DNA of 64,000 nucleotides from Plebeiibacterium marinum (lineage in GTDB: Bacteria > Bacteroidota > Bacteroidia > Bacteroidales > Marinilabiliaceae), in NCBI RefSeq assembly GCF_026013615.1, contig NZ_JAPDPI010000020.1, positions 1 through 64,000 of the forward strand. Reading direction: 5' to 3'. The translations under genes and the position numbers were made by a program. The number at the start of each line of letters is the position of its first letter. Positions within the stretch are counted from its first letter, which is position 1. Below, piece after piece: positions 25,093 through 34,959 of the stretch. The notes below the pieces were generated by a model. That model worked only from the letters and a program-made list of their open reading frames with translations. It searched no databases and was not told the DNA's origin.

Positions 25093-26073
25093 ATGAAGGT
25101 TTCAATCAGAAAAATAGCAGAGCTTGCAGGGGTATCAAAAACTACGGTTTCTTTCGTACTTAACAATCGTGGTGACGAGAAGAATATTAGTAGTGCAACC
25201 CAGGAAAAAATTCTTGCTATCGTAAAAGACCATAATTACAAACCAAACCAATTGGCACGCAGTTTAAGTTTGGGCAAAACAAATACAATTGGTTTTGTGG
25301 TACCTGATATTTCAGATCCCTTTTACGGGAAGATTGCCAAGCATATTGATTCTTGTGCCGAAGAGAGGTTTTTCAAAGTTATGATAGCCAATTCGCACGA
25401 AGATAAAAACAAAGAGTCTGAATTGATAAATAACCTAATATCAAGACAAATAGATGGTATTATTCTGGCTTCAACCCAGGTGTTTGAATCTAATAAATAT
25501 AAAGGTGTTCCTCTTGTGTATTTTGACCGGATTTCTCCAAATCAAAAGGACTCGTTTATTGATATTAATAACCAATATTCCACAGAACAGATAACAAAAC
25601 TATTAATTAAAAGAGGGCATTCAAAAATAGGATTTATATCCTTAACCTCTTATCTCCCTAATATACAAGATAGGATTACCGGATATAAAAATGCCTTAAT
25701 TGATTCCGGCTTTGTGACAGATGAAAATAATATAATTGATATTGATTATAACAATAAAAAGGAGAGCGTTGTAAAAGCATTAAAAACCTTGCTTTGCACC
25801 AATAATTGTACGGGTATTGTGTTTGTTAATAATGTACTTGCCGCAGAAGGAGTTTGGGCACTAAATACCTATTTTTCTGAATTAATTGAAAAAGTTGAGT
25901 TCGCTTGTTTTGACAATCTTGATTTGTTTGATTATTCATTACCTAAAGTAACTTCTGTTGTTCAGCCAATTGAAGATATTGCCAAAAACTGTCTGGAAAT
26001 GCTGTGCGATCAAATTGACAACAGTATAATACATAAAGGCAAAGTACTAAAAACAACAATTATTGAACGATAA
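25093..26073 (+). CDS. LacI-family transcriptional regulator
   Basis: A 326-residue sugar-responsive repressor. The N-terminal HTH (SIRKIAELAGVSKTTVSFVL, about 3-22) and hinge (NQLARSLSLGKTNTIGFVVP) are followed by a periplasmic-binding-protein-like effector domain with DPFYGKI, DGIILAS and GYKNAL. The ATG at 25093 is preferred to the in-frame one at 25066, which overlaps the promoter and operator. It heads a module with a ROK kinase and mannose-6-phosphate isomerase. The likely effector is a hexose or its phosphate, probably mannose or fructose. Confidence 0.92.
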   Translation: MKVSIRKIAELAGVSKTTVSFVLNNRGDEKNISSATQEKILAIVKDHNYKPNQLARSLSLGKTNTIGFVVPDISDPFYGKIAKHIDSCAEERFFKVMIANSHEDKNKESELINNLISRQIDGIILASTQVFESNKYKGVPLVYFDRISPNQKDSFIDINNQYSTEQITKLLIKRGHSKIGFISLTSYLPNIQDRITGYKNALIDSGFVTDENNIIDIDYNNKKESVVKALKTLLCTNNCTGIVFVNNVLAAEGVWALNTYFSELIEKVEFACFDNLDLFDYSLPKVTSVVQPIEDIAKNCLEMLCDQIDNSIIHKGKVLKTTIIER

Positions 26074-26090
26074 TATTTTTTACCAATTTA

Positions 26091-26104
26091 CTAAACCGGT
26101 TAAC
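26091..26104. promoter_or_regulatory. LacI-type operator before the ROK kinase gene
   Basis: CTAAACCGGTTAAC contains the perfect palindrome AACCGGTT and shares CTAAAYCGGTTWA with the site at 25069-25082. It lies 34 bp before the kinase start, so the same regulator probably controls both genes. Confidence 0.6.
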
Positions 26105-26137
26105 TTGTTAAATCTATAATAATAAAAATCATTAAAC

Positions 26138-27211
26138 ATGTCAATTTTTACAGATAAACGTATTGTAATGACCCTGGATGCAGGTGGAACAAACTTTGTA
26201 TTTAATGCAATGAAGGGAGGAAAAACGATACTTGAACCCTATGGAACACCATCGTATGGTGATAACCTGGATAAATGTTTGGATACAATGCTCTCGGGCT
26301 TTAAAAAAGTGAAGTCGCAACTTGAGGAAGAACCTGTGGCAATTAGCTTTGCCTTCCCCGGACCAGCAGATTATCCCAATGGTATTATTGGAGATTTAGG
26401 CAACCTGCCGGGTTTTAGAGGTGGAATAGCGTTAGGAAGTATGTTACAAGAACATTTTAACATCCCGGTTTTCATCCAAAATGATGGAGATCTTTATGCA
26501 TATGGAGAGGCTTTGGGAGGATTACTTCCTGAAATAAACAAACTTTCTGCAAAAAAATACAAAAACCTGATTGGTTTAACCCTGGGCACTGGTTTTGGAG
26601 CAGGACTTGTTCACAACAATACACTTATTGCCGGAGACAACAGTATAGCGGGAGAAGTATGGTTAATATCCAATTCTATTTCGCCGGAAGTAAATGCCGA
26701 AGAGGGCGTGAGCACCAGGGCAATCATTAATAAATACAAAGAACTCTCGGGCGACACGTCAAATACCATCATGCCTTTTGATATATATAAGATTGCTACT
26801 GGCCAGGCAGATGGAAATACAGAAGCAGCTAAAACCGCTTTTTATGAGTTTGGAAAACATTTAGGGGATGCTATTGCCAACCTGATCAACCTATTTGATG
26901 GCATTGTGGTTATTGGTGGAGGAATTACTGGTGCAAGTAGTTTATACATGCCCGCGGCAATGGAAGTTTTAAAAGGCAAATTCGGTTGCGGACAAAACAG
27001 ATTGGTTCATAAAGTATATTGCCTGGATGATGAAAAGGATAAAAATGAATTTCTAGCATCTTCAAGCAAAACCATAAAGGTTCCATTCTCTGAAAAAACA
27101 ATTGAGTATGACCCGGTACAAAAAGTTGCTGTTGCAACCAGTAATATTGATGCCAGTTTTGCTATTTCAATGGGTGCCTATGCCTATGCCATAAATCAAT
27201 TGGATAAATAA
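26138..27211 (+). CDS. ROK-family sugar kinase
   Basis: A 357-residue hexokinase of the ROK/actin fold. Motifs: phosphate-binding LDAGGTNF (about 13-20), FAFPGPAD near 70, catalytic QNDGDLYAYGEA (about 114-125, Asp base) and GLTLGTGFGAGL (about 146-157). The usual zinc-binding CxCG…C cluster is absent (AGEVWLISNSIS occupies the region). It probably phosphorylates fructose, mannose or glucose. The position before manA suggests a path mannose to mannose-6-P to fructose-6-P. It lies between a LacI-type operator and manA in one operon. Confidence 0.87.
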   Translation: MSIFTDKRIVMTLDAGGTNFVFNAMKGGKTILEPYGTPSYGDNLDKCLDTMLSGFKKVKSQLEEEPVAISFAFPGPADYPNGIIGDLGNLPGFRGGIALGSMLQEHFNIPVFIQNDGDLYAYGEALGGLLPEINKLSAKKYKNLIGLTLGTGFGAGLVHNNTLIAGDNSIAGEVWLISNSISPEVNAEEGVSTRAIINKYKELSGDTSNTIMPFDIYKIATGQADGNTEAAKTAFYEFGKHLGDAIANLINLFDGIVVIGGGITGASSLYMPAAMEVLKGKFGCGQNRLVHKVYCLDDEKDKNEFLASSSKTIKVPFSEKTIEYDPVQKVAVATSNIDASFAISMGAYAYAINQLDK

Positions 27212-27250
27212 AGACCTCTTTTATTATATAACCAAAAAACAATTTATTAA

Positions 27251-28222
27251 ATGTTACATCCGTTAAAATTCAACCCCATACTAAAAGAAATGCTTTGGGG
27301 TGGAAAAAAAATTCCTGCACGCTTAAAAATAGATGTAGCCAAAGATGCTACTGTAGGTGAAAACTTTGCTGTTTCCGGATTGGAAAGTGATGTTTCTGTG
27401 GTGAGTGAAGGCCCGCTAAAAGGCAAAAACCTTAAGGAACTGATTGAGGATTATAAAGGCGACCTGATTGGCAAAAAAGTATACGATGCATTTGGAAGTA
27501 AATTCCCTTTATTAATTAAGTACATCGATGCAAATGATGACCTTTCGATCCAGGTGCACCCAAATGATGAACAAGCTAAAATAAAGCACAATGCATTTGG
27601 TAAAACAGAAATGTGGTATGTTGTTGAAGCCGAAGAAAACGCAAGTTTAATATCCGGATTCTCAAAAAAAACTACTGCTGAAGAGTTTGATGAAATGCAT
27701 AAGAATGGGAAAATTATGGAATTAATGAAAAAGCACCCAACCCACGAAGGAGATACTTTTTTTATTCCAGCCGGAAAGGTGCATTCAATTGGCAGTGGCA
27801 ACTTAATAGCCGAAATACAACAAACATCAGACATCACCTATAGAATCTATGACTTCGACCGTAAAGACAAGTTTGGCAACAGCAGGGAGTTACACCACGA
27901 ATTGGCTATGGATTCCATGAATTTTTCTGATGATGACTCAGGGAAAGTCAATTATGATTTAACAAATAACACCAGTATAAAACTGGCTTCATGTAAGTAT
28001 TTTACTACCAATATTATTGAGGCCACTCAACCCTGTGATAAAGATTATACCAATTGTGATTCCTTTGTGATTTTGATGAACACAGGTGGGGCATGTGAAA
28101 TATCTACATCCGATTATACTACCTCATTAAACGATATGGAAGCTGTTTTAATCCCGGCATCTATTAATAAAGTTTCTATTACTCCCAAGAGTTCTGTAAA
28201 ACTATTGGAGGTGTATATATAA
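27251..28222 (+). CDS. manA: Mannose-6-phosphate isomerase, class I
   Basis: A 323-residue zinc-dependent cupin enzyme interconverting mannose-6-P and fructose-6-P. Zinc ligands can be placed in QVHPNDEQA (about 101-109), EMWYVVEA (about 121-128) and PAGKVHSIG (about 173-181). The short form, lacking the extra helical domain of E. coli ManA, is usual for Firmicutes and Bacteroidota. It starts 39 bp after the ROK kinase gene. A 9-bp inverted repeat with a long loop follows the stop (28252-28260 / 28305-28313). Confidence 0.93.
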   Translation: MLHPLKFNPILKEMLWGGKKIPARLKIDVAKDATVGENFAVSGLESDVSVVSEGPLKGKNLKELIEDYKGDLIGKKVYDAFGSKFPLLIKYIDANDDLSIQVHPNDEQAKIKHNAFGKTEMWYVVEAEENASLISGFSKKTTAEEFDEMHKNGKIMELMKKHPTHEGDTFFIPAGKVHSIGSGNLIAEIQQTSDITYRIYDFDRKDKFGNSRELHHELAMDSMNFSDDDSGKVNYDLTNNTSIKLASCKYFTTNIIEATQPCDKDYTNCDSFVILMNTGGACEISTSDYTTSLNDMEAVLIPASINKVSITPKSSVKLLEVYI

Positions 28223-28315
28223 CCATCTGTTTAATGGAGTATTGCAATTTTTCCGGTATCTATGGTTAGTTATAATATATGTTTGAAAATGACTTGCCCT
28301 TATGGATACCGGATG

Positions 28316-28774
28316 CTATATAATATTTTTAATTGTAATATTTTTCCCCTGAAACATTATATCATCACCTACTCTTCTTGTATTCAACAATATACCTATT
28401 GGAGAAACCAATGATATTGAATAAAAGGCATTATTGTCTATTGCTATTTTCCCTAAAGCAACAGAAATAAAATAATTTCCATTACTGGTATATACAACGC
28501 TTCCAAATTCTACATTATCAGACAAATGATTCGTCTTTATTTTCTGAACCTCATTACGTTGTTTTAGTATATTTCGTAGTTGAGTTTCATTCTTATCAAT
28601 TTCAATATGCATCATAGCTCTGGAGGTTTCATACTTGTCACCTACACTACTCTTTGAATCAGCATCTCTTGATTCTTTAGCTGATTTAATGGCTTCCTGC
28701 AGCACTGATATTTTCCCATCCAATAGTTTAATAACTTCATTTAAAAGCTGTTTCTTTATATTGGTTTCATTCAT
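28316..28774 (-). CDS. GreA/GreB-like protein
   Basis: A 152-residue protein. The N-terminal half is a coiled coil (EVIKLLDGKISVLQEAIKSA) carrying GDKYETSRAMMHIE near 46-59. The C-terminal half has the FKBP-like fold tail SPIGILLNTRRVGDDIMFQG typical of transcript-cleavage factors (GreA: SPLG..LLGK..GD). In Bacteroidota this family is often mislabelled 3-oxoacyl-ACP synthase. No thiolase motif is present, so that name should not be used. It probably binds RNA polymerase's secondary channel. It is monocistronic. Confidence 0.72.
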   Translation of the reverse strand: MNETNIKKQLLNEVIKLLDGKISVLQEAIKSAKESRDADSKSSVGDKYETSRAMMHIEIDKNETQLRNILKQRNEVQKIKTNHLSDNVEFGSVVYTSNGNYFISVALGKIAIDNNAFYSISLVSPIGILLNTRRVGDDIMFQGKNITIKNII

Positions 28775-29014
28775 TGATTCAATTGTTATTCTTATATCCA
28801 GTTATGTATTCAGAAAAAGAGAAAAGTATTATCCATATATACTTTGCTGCCAGACAATCTCCCTGTATAATCAGATCTTAACTGCTATATGCATTTTTTT
28901 TATGAGAACAGAAATATAATCTCGCCTTAAAGCTCTAGTAACAGGACCTTTTTTGCATGCAAAAACTTTCATTTATTTTGAATAAATGTATCAAATATTA
29001 AACTTGAAACAACC

Positions 29015-29518
29015 TTATTCTCTCAAATTAGTTTCTTCATCAATGTCTTCCAGATTCACATCTAAGGTAATCAATGGGGATGCTTCGACTTGTTCAATAT
29101 CAAGAAGTTCTATTAAGGTATTTAAGCTTGTTTCAACTTCCTTAAGTTTACGAGCATCTAGCTTTTCGAGTTTGTTAGATAATTGTTCATGTAAAAGGGA
29201 TGGAATGGAATTTAAAAGATTATCTCCAGCAGAGGTAAGTGTGATATTAACCACACGCTTATCCCCTGTTTTTGGTAACCTAGCCAACAAACCTTTGGTT
29301 TCCAACCTATTAATAATGCCACTAACAGTACTTGAATTTAAATTCAGAAGTTTCTTTATTTCACCTTGAGTTAACTGATAATTAGCAGCATCCCGCAAAA
29401 ATCCCAAACATAATACCTGGGGAATACTAACTCCATATTCCTTTTGTATTTTTTTTGATTCGATATCGACGGAACGTACAATTTTCCGAATCTTAATAAG
29501 AATTTCTTTCGTATCCAT
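29015..29518 (-). CDS. MarR-family transcriptional regulator
   Basis: A 167-residue winged-helix regulator. The HTH lies about 53-75 (LTQGEIKKLLNLNSSTVSGI), and the wing has GLLARLPKTGDKRVVNITLT (about 81-100), where DxR is diagnostic. Flanking helices form the dimer interface. It lies 121 bp downstream of the ablA-to-symporter operon in the same orientation, with a TATTTTTG element (29546-29539) before it, and so may be separately transcribed. In this setting it could respond to osmotic or solute signals. That link is inferred from position. Confidence 0.88.
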   Translation of the reverse strand: MDTKEILIKIRKIVRSVDIESKKIQKEYGVSIPQVLCLGFLRDAANYQLTQGEIKKLLNLNSSTVSGIINRLETKGLLARLPKTGDKRVVNITLTSAGDNLLNSIPSLLHEQLSNKLEKLDARKLKEVETSLNTLIELLDIEQVEASPLITLDVNLEDIDEETNLRE

Positions 29519-29639
29519 TTTTTAATATTCTAATAAAACAAAAATAATTTCTATTTCATTATTAAAAAATAGTTTATACCCATATTTGTATAATTATCTG
29601 CCACAACAATGGTATATAGCACTAAATATTATCTCTGTT

Positions 29640-31058
29640 TTATTGAATAACAGCTCTCTTCCCCCGCATCCAGGCTATCAATATATAACTTATTAACGAG
29701 AGAATTATCCCATAAACATTAGCATCTAATTGCCAAGGAAGTTCAACTCCGGTTGCTATCAGGAATAGTGTAAAAAAACCTCCGGTAATCATTGAAGTCA
29801 TGCCGGCAGTACTATCTGGTTTTTTTAGAAAAAGAGCCATCAATACTGGTACAATCATACCTGAAACCATGAAAGAGTATGAATGCAACATTAAATCCAA
29901 TACACTAGTCATTTTGTATGCCAGCACTAATGCTATTCCTCCAATCAAAAAGGTTAATAGTTGCGATGTTCTTAAGCTTTGGTGGCTATTATGTAATTTG
30001 AGCACGTCTGTAATCAAATTGCCGGATGATGCCATTAAACAACTATCAGCCGTTGACATGATGGCTGAAAAATATGCCGATAATACTACACCTAAAAAAC
30101 CCACAGGCAATATTGTACGCAATAACACAGGCAATCCCATCTCTGCATCCAAATTTGAAATATTGTATCCAGTCAACATATTATTTTCCAATGCTACGCG
30201 AGCCAACATGCCCAATACCACACCCATAAATGCCATTATTGGATATTCGAATAATCCGGCAAAAAACCATGCCTTTTGTGCAGTTTTTGTATCTCGGGAG
30301 GCATATATCCTTTGATACAGAGTCATTCCAATAAACCATATTGGAATGATTGTAAACATCCAATTTACTAATTGTTGCCACTTTATATTGTTCAGACTTA
30401 AAAACTCAGGAGGAAGTGAGCTTTTTATAATTTCAATACCACCTACCTCAATATATGCAAATGGCAAGGCAACAAAAATTAGCCCACACATTAATACAAT
30501 CCATTGTACGGTATCAGTGTATATAACCGCCTTTAATCCACCCAGTACAGTATAACCAACTGCTATGGCTCCCATAACCAGCAGAGCTAAATCCATAGAC
30601 AGACCTGTAAAAGTAGAGGAAGCTAACTTTGCACCAGCTAATATCTGAGAGCTTGTAAATCCCAGGTATCCAATAGCTGAAATTGCTCCAGCCACCAAGG
30701 CTACTTTTTTATTATACTTATATTGTAAAAACTGTGGAAAAGACAAAAAGCCCTGCTTACGTGCTAAATTGGAAACTTTAGGAATTAAGAATATACAACT
30801 TAGCCAAGCCCCCAGTAATCCAGTAAACAACAGCCAACTACCTGATAGCCCCATGGTAAATCCCAAACCTCCTAAGCCAATAGAAAATCCTCCGCCAACA
30901 TCTGTTGCTACTACAGAGAGTCCTATATGCAAACTGCTTAAACTCCGTCCTCCCACATAATAATCATCGGTGGATTTGTTCTTTTTCAAAAAAAAGACAC
31001 CTACCCCAAGCATAGCTATGAGGTAGATGCAAAAAATTAATAAGTCAATAATATGCAT
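29640..31058 (-). CDS. Sodium:solute symporter (SSS family)
   Basis: A 472-residue membrane transporter with about 13 TM helices. The SSS hallmarks are an N-terminal STDDYYVGGRSLSSLHIGLS, GGGFSIGLGGLGFTMGLSGS and a later STADSCLMASSGNLITDVL. It imports a solute with sodium. Position 3 bp after marC, at the end of the ablAB operon, suggests a compatible solute such as beta-lysine, an acetylated lysine or a precursor as substrate. SSS substrates are hard to predict from sequence, and this rests on context. Confidence 0.87.
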   Translation of the reverse strand: MHIIDLLIFCIYLIAMLGVGVFFLKKNKSTDDYYVGGRSLSSLHIGLSVVATDVGGGFSIGLGGLGFTMGLSGSWLLFTGLLGAWLSCIFLIPKVSNLARKQGFLSFPQFLQYKYNKKVALVAGAISAIGYLGFTSSQILAGAKLASSTFTGLSMDLALLVMGAIAVGYTVLGGLKAVIYTDTVQWIVLMCGLIFVALPFAYIEVGGIEIIKSSLPPEFLSLNNIKWQQLVNWMFTIIPIWFIGMTLYQRIYASRDTKTAQKAWFFAGLFEYPIMAFMGVVLGMLARVALENNMLTGYNISNLDAEMGLPVLLRTILPVGFLGVVLSAYFSAIMSTADSCLMASSGNLITDVLKLHNSHQSLRTSQLLTFLIGGIALVLAYKMTSVLDLMLHSYSFMVSGMIVPVLMALFLKKPDSTAGMTSMITGGFFTLFLIATGVELPWQLDANVYGIILSLISYILIAWMRGKRAVIQ

Positions 31059-31061
31059 AAT

Positions 31062-31682
31062 TTAAAGAATGCGAGCTAACCAAAATCCGGTTCCATTCAT
31101 AATAAGTTCTATAGAAATAGTTCCCAACAAAAAGGCAATTACCCTACCTGCAATATCAATATACTGCTCAATAAGCTCCTCCTTTGTTGATTGTATTTTG
31201 TCGTGAATCCATTTTAATACATATATAATGAAGATACATAATATAAGAGTAATAGCTATAGCCACCACAGCTGATATTTTATCAAGTTGCTCGCCTATAA
31301 TAACACTATAACTTATGGTGCCTGGACCTATAAAGATAGGCATGGCTATTGCTCCAGCCACATGCTTAGACTCTCCACGAAGTGTTTCAATAGAAGCTCC
31401 TCCTTTAAAGATAAATTGCAACCCGGTTATTAGAAACACAATTCCTCCAAAAATCTGAAAAGATGCAAAACTGGCATTAAAAACATCCTTAAATATTGAA
31501 TCCCCTAAAAGAGCAAACATTGAAAAGGCAAAAAAGCTAATGACTCCAGCTCTTATTAATATTTTTAAAAAAAGCTCTCTTGATTTTTTTTTAACAATAT
31601 CAATAAGGTAAACAATAATCAAAAATGGGTTGAGTAATACCAGCAAAAGTCCAATTGATTCTATGATACCTTCTATATCCAT
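31062..31682 (-). CDS. MarC-family membrane protein
   Basis: A 206-residue protein with six TM helices of the MarC/UPF0056 family. The opening LLVLLNPFLIIVYLIDI and GAIAMPIFIGPGTISYSVII carry the conserved NP.. and P…GPG signatures. The family was named after the marRAB locus, but its function is unresolved. It starts 1 bp before the end of the short winged-helix gene and is 3 bp from the symporter gene, so it belongs to the abl operon. Confidence 0.88.
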   Translation of the reverse strand: MDIEGIIESIGLLLVLLNPFLIIVYLIDIVKKKSRELFLKILIRAGVISFFAFSMFALLGDSIFKDVFNASFASFQIFGGIVFLITGLQFIFKGGASIETLRGESKHVAGAIAMPIFIGPGTISYSVIIGEQLDKISAVVAIAITLILCIFIIYVLKWIHDKIQSTKEELIEQYIDIAGRVIAFLLGTISIELIMNGTGFWLARIL

Positions 31683-31683
31683 G

Positions 31684-31896
31684 TTACCGTATGTTTTCTA
31701 ACTTCAATTCTAATTTTGACGATTTATCACAGTGCTGTATTAATCCCTTTGTTATTAATGAAAATATTACTTCCTGTCCGACTGAATACGAAAGGTTAAG
31801 TTCTTTAATAATGTCTCCATAAAGACATTCTCCTTTTGATGCTAATAATTCTATTACTTTTTCTTCGGTGTACTGTCTGTTTCTTTTTTGAATCAT
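31684..31896 (-). CDS. Small winged-helix-like protein
   Basis: A 70-residue protein (YTEEKVIELLASKGECLYGD … NLSYSVGQEVIFSLITKGLI) with the three-helix-plus-wing pattern of a small DNA-binding domain. It lies between the Cys-containing ORF and marC with gaps of 10 bp and 1 bp, so it is part of the abl operon. It may regulate the operon or bind a partner. No family is certain. Confidence 0.6.
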   Translation of the reverse strand: MIQKRNRQYTEEKVIELLASKGECLYGDIIKELNLSYSVGQEVIFSLITKGLIQHCDKSSKLELKLENIR

Positions 31897-31906
31897 ATAT
31901 TTATAA

Positions 31907-32104
31907 TTATTTCAAATTCTCATTGTTTACTGATTTGTTACTTGTATTATCAAAATTCAGATATTCATTACAGTTTTTCCATCCTCTATAACCTCTATGG
32001 CAAAACACATTTTTATAAACCATTAACTTATTTTTATCTTCAGCGGTTTCTCCCTGATATATCTTACAGAATTCTTTATGTATGCATATATTTTTATTAG
32101 CCAT
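31907..32104 (-). CDS. Small four-Cys protein in the abl operon
   Basis: About 65 residues (MANKNICIHKEFCKIYQGE … NVFCHRGYRGWKNCNEYLNF) with Cys at about 7, 13, 35 and 45, able to hold zinc or an iron-sulfur cluster. The ATG at 32104 is preferred; one two codons upstream (32110) is also possible. It directly follows ablB and precedes the winged-helix ORF. Function is unknown. An iron-sulfur or metal role beside a radical-SAM enzyme is conceivable. Confidence 0.6.
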   Translation of the reverse strand: MANKNICIHKEFCKIYQGETAEDKNKLMVYKNVFCHRGYRGWKNCNEYLNFDNTSNKSVNNENLK

Positions 32105-32113
32105 AGTCATCGT

Positions 32114-32962
32114 TTATATATGTTTGTAATAAACATTCATGCTTTCGATATCACCTGAAATATTTGTATTTTTTATTAATGTTCCGGAATAAGTATAATC
32201 CATATGAATAAATGTAAGGTTCATTGGAATAGAATTTAAGCGAGCAATGGTATACAGTGTTTGAATACCATCTTCTTTCATTTCTTCCTCTAACTTTTTA
32301 AGCAAAGCTGTTGCTAACCTATTTCCGGAAAACCCTGGGTATGTTGCAAAATCTGTCATTTCCGCATTACCTGATTTAATGTCCATTTCAGCTGAAGCAA
32401 TAGCTGCCAGTTTACCGTTTTTCTCAGCACCAAAATACCTGACATTTTCATCCATTGTTTGAAGAATATAGTCGTCGTCATGAATAGGAAACGGGTATGT
32501 TTCAAATACTTCTTTATAAATATCTATAATATCTGAAATATCATTTTCAGTTAGTTCTCTAACCGTAAAATCCGGATGATCTGCTACTTTCTTCCCAGAT
32601 TCCTTATTAAGAATACTAGAAAACTTACTTAGTTGAGATCTTTCAATATCCAAAAACCTATCAGAATTTAGATATTTTGAAAGAAAGAAAACATCTTGTT
32701 CCGCATCATAAAACTCTGGAATAAAGGCTTCAAGTATATATCCATTAGCATAAAACGCAGGCGCATAATTCTTAGGAACCTTACAGATAATTTTGGAATA
32801 TTTTTCTTTTACAGCCAACTCTGTCAACATATTAAACACTTCTGGCATATCCCTTTGATCCAGTTTCATCAGGTAAATTCTGTCATTATGTTTTCCGTGT
32901 TGAATACAAGTTCCCGACCCTATGGTTTCTACCGTATCATTAATCGTTAAAATATCACACAT
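32114..32962 (-). CDS. ablB: Beta-lysine N-acetyltransferase
   Basis: A 282-residue GNAT acetyltransferase. The C-terminal half has the acetyl-CoA fold with [20 protein letters not shown] (about 212-231, the Q/RxxGxG/A-type loop in variant form). The N-terminal [20 protein letters not shown] matches the AblB family. It acetylates beta-lysine at the epsilon-amino group to form the compatible solute N-epsilon-acetyl-beta-lysine. It starts 8 nt inside the end of ablA, the usual coupled pair. Salt induction is expected from family knowledge, not shown by sequence. Confidence 0.93.
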   Translation of the reverse strand: MCDILTINDTVETIGSGTCIQHGKHNDRIYLMKLDQRDMPEVFNMLTELAVKEKYSKIICKVPKNYAPAFYANGYILEAFIPEFYDAEQDVFFLSKYLNSDRFLDIERSQLSKFSSILNKESGKKVADHPDFTVRELTENDISDIIDIYKEVFETYPFPIHDDDYILQTMDENVRYFGAEKNGKLAAIASAEMDIKSGNAEMTDFATYPGFSGNRLATALLKKLEEEMKEDGIQTLYTIARLNSIPMNLTFIHMDYTYSGTLIKNTNISGDIESMNVYYKHI

Positions 32963-34268
32963 TATTCTCCCTCCTCGTAATTCGTTCGTTATCCTCAGGT
33001 ATCAATGAGATCGTATTACATGTATCTGCCAATAATTTTTCAATGCCTATAGCCTCCGATTCATCTTTTTCCTGCACTGATAATTCAAGCGTACAGTTAT
33101 CGCAGTTTCTATCGCACATTTTAGGTTCATAGCTATCTGGTTCTTTATATGTTGTTATCACACCCTCATAATTTCTTAATACAACTTTATTGGTAGACCA
33201 TGAAATAATATAATTAGGCATCACCGGAATTTTCCCTCCACCTCCGGGGGCATCAATCACATACGTTGGACGTGCAAAACCACTTGTATGCCCTATCAGG
33301 CTCTCCATTATTTCAATACCCTTGCCAATGGGAGTTCTAAAATGGGATAATCCTTCCGAAAGGTCGCATTGGTACAAATAATATGGACGAACCCTGTTTT
33401 GAACAAGCTTATGTAACAACAGCTTCATAATCCTTGGACAATCATTTACGTCAGCTAGTAATACAGATTGATTACCCAATGGAATGCCTGCATTAGCAAG
33501 TTTTGCAAGAGCTTCCTTTGATGACGCCGTTATCTCATTTGGATGATTAAAATGTGTATTAATCCATACGGGATGATATTTTTTAATCATATCTACCAAT
33601 TTATCTGTTATCCTGTATGGTAACACAACTGGCATTCTCGTTCCTATACGAACTACTTCAACATGAGAAATACTGCTAATTTCCCGAAGCAGCCATTCAA
33701 GTTTATCATCCGGTAACATTAATGGATCTCCTCCAGAAAGCAATACATCACGAACCTGAGGTGTTGCTTTTATATAATCGATACCTGCCTGCAATTGATC
33801 TTTTGAAGGTATAAAATCAACATCCCCCACTTTTCTTTTACGGGTACAATGCCTGCAATACATAGAACATACATTACTTATATGAAACAATACACGATCA
33901 GGGTATCTATGGGTAATCCCAATTACAGGACTATCCTTATCTTCTGACAATGGATCTTCTAATTCAAAAGAATGAGTAGTAAGTTCCTCTATGCTACCAA
34001 AAGCCTGTTTGAAAACAGGGTCATTTCTAAAGTTTTCTTTATCAATTAACGAAAGATAGTATGGGGTTATAGATAATGGAAACTTTTCAAAAGTTTGAGC
34101 AAGACCTTTTCTTTCATCCCCATCAAATCGTATTCCCAAGATATGTTCAAATTGATCTAATGTCCTGATAGAATTCCTAAGTTGCCACCTCCAGTCTTTC
34201 CATTTTGATAGTTCTGTTTTGTTCTCAATTTTACTTGCAATGTCTTTTTGTACCTGATTGTAAATCAT
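32955..34268 (-). CDS. ablA: Lysine 2,3-aminomutase
   Basis: A 437-residue radical-SAM, PLP-dependent enzyme converting L-lysine to L-beta-lysine. The iron-sulfur motif [12 protein letters not shown] lies about 132-143 (CxxxCxxC), and the PLP lysine is in [13 protein letters not shown] (about 338-350, Lys near 346). A C-terminal zinc motif CDRNCDNC is near 382-389. It is first gene of the six-gene osmolyte operon and overlaps ablB by 8 nt. AblA rather than a catabolic KamA is favoured by the linked acetyltransferase and lack of lysine-fermentation genes. Confidence 0.95.
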   Translation of the reverse strand: MIYNQVQKDIASKIENKTELSKWKDWRWQLRNSIRTLDQFEHILGIRFDGDERKGLAQTFEKFPLSITPYYLSLIDKENFRNDPVFKQAFGSIEELTTHSFELEDPLSEDKDSPVIGITHRYPDRVLFHISNVCSMYCRHCTRKRKVGDVDFIPSKDQLQAGIDYIKATPQVRDVLLSGGDPLMLPDDKLEWLLREISSISHVEVVRIGTRMPVVLPYRITDKLVDMIKKYHPVWINTHFNHPNEITASSKEALAKLANAGIPLGNQSVLLADVNDCPRIMKLLLHKLVQNRVRPYYLYQCDLSEGLSHFRTPIGKGIEIMESLIGHTSGFARPTYVIDAPGGGGKIPVMPNYIISWSTNKVVLRNYEGVITTYKEPDSYEPKMCDRNCDNCTLELSVQEKDESEAIGIEKLLADTCNTISLIPEDNERITRRENNV

Positions 34269-34959
34269 ACTTATTTTTGCTTTTTTAGCTAGATTGTTTT
34301 TTTTTAAAAGACTATATGGATTAAAGAATAGTTATCCCGGAATTAGGTTTGTTAATAATTTCCACATCACCATGTTGTACGTAACAATTACAAACAGTTG
34401 TTTTGACAACAATTCTTCTCTTACCATTTAATTTCTACACGAACAAATGTAGTGGTTTTTTATTCTTCCTCCAAAAAACACATCACGCTACAGGCATTTA
34501 TTTACCACAGAATTCCCAAAAAGCACACCAAAATTCACGCAAATACCAATTGGATAAACAATTAACCACCAGCACCTTACACCTATAGTCCAAAAGAAAA
34601 ATAAGCATAATTGAAACTATGAAATTAGAACAATATAAAATTTTCATTCTTACAGAAACGTTTTATCAGGGCACTGCTTATAAATAAGCTCAATAATCTC
34701 ACATATACCCCCTTCAAATAACACAGGTATTATAACTCAATAGTTCGTTAGTTTTTTTTTATAAGTGTAAGATTATGAGATATTTAATAAAATCAACTTA
34801 GATTGGGTAAAAATATGATTTTAAGGATCTTGCAAATAAGTCTCTTATCTCTTATCTAAAATCTAACGATCTGTTAGTAACTAAAACATGAAGAATGCTA
34901 ACTGCACAATGAGCTTACTAAAACCATTTCGCTCGTAGGTTGGCAAATTATTAGAAGAA
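34269..34959. other. AT-rich intergenic region before ablA
   Basis: A 691-bp gap. The inverted repeat GTTGT-TTTG-ACAAC at 34397-34410 lies about 130 bp before ablA and could be an operator (MarR sites are often like this). No credible ORF or RNA gene was found. A short frame at 34403-34588 lacks coding features. The ablA promoter must lie here, but no clean TAnnTTTG was located. Confidence 0.45.

Noticed and set aside
28316-28774. 3-oxoacyl-ACP synthase
   Set aside because: This common database name lacks support: there is no thiolase fold or active-site Cys, and the GreA-like coiled coil and C-terminal motif fit instead.
34403-34588. 61-residue + strand ORF
   Set aside because: Low-complexity AT-rich sequence with no start context or conserved feature.
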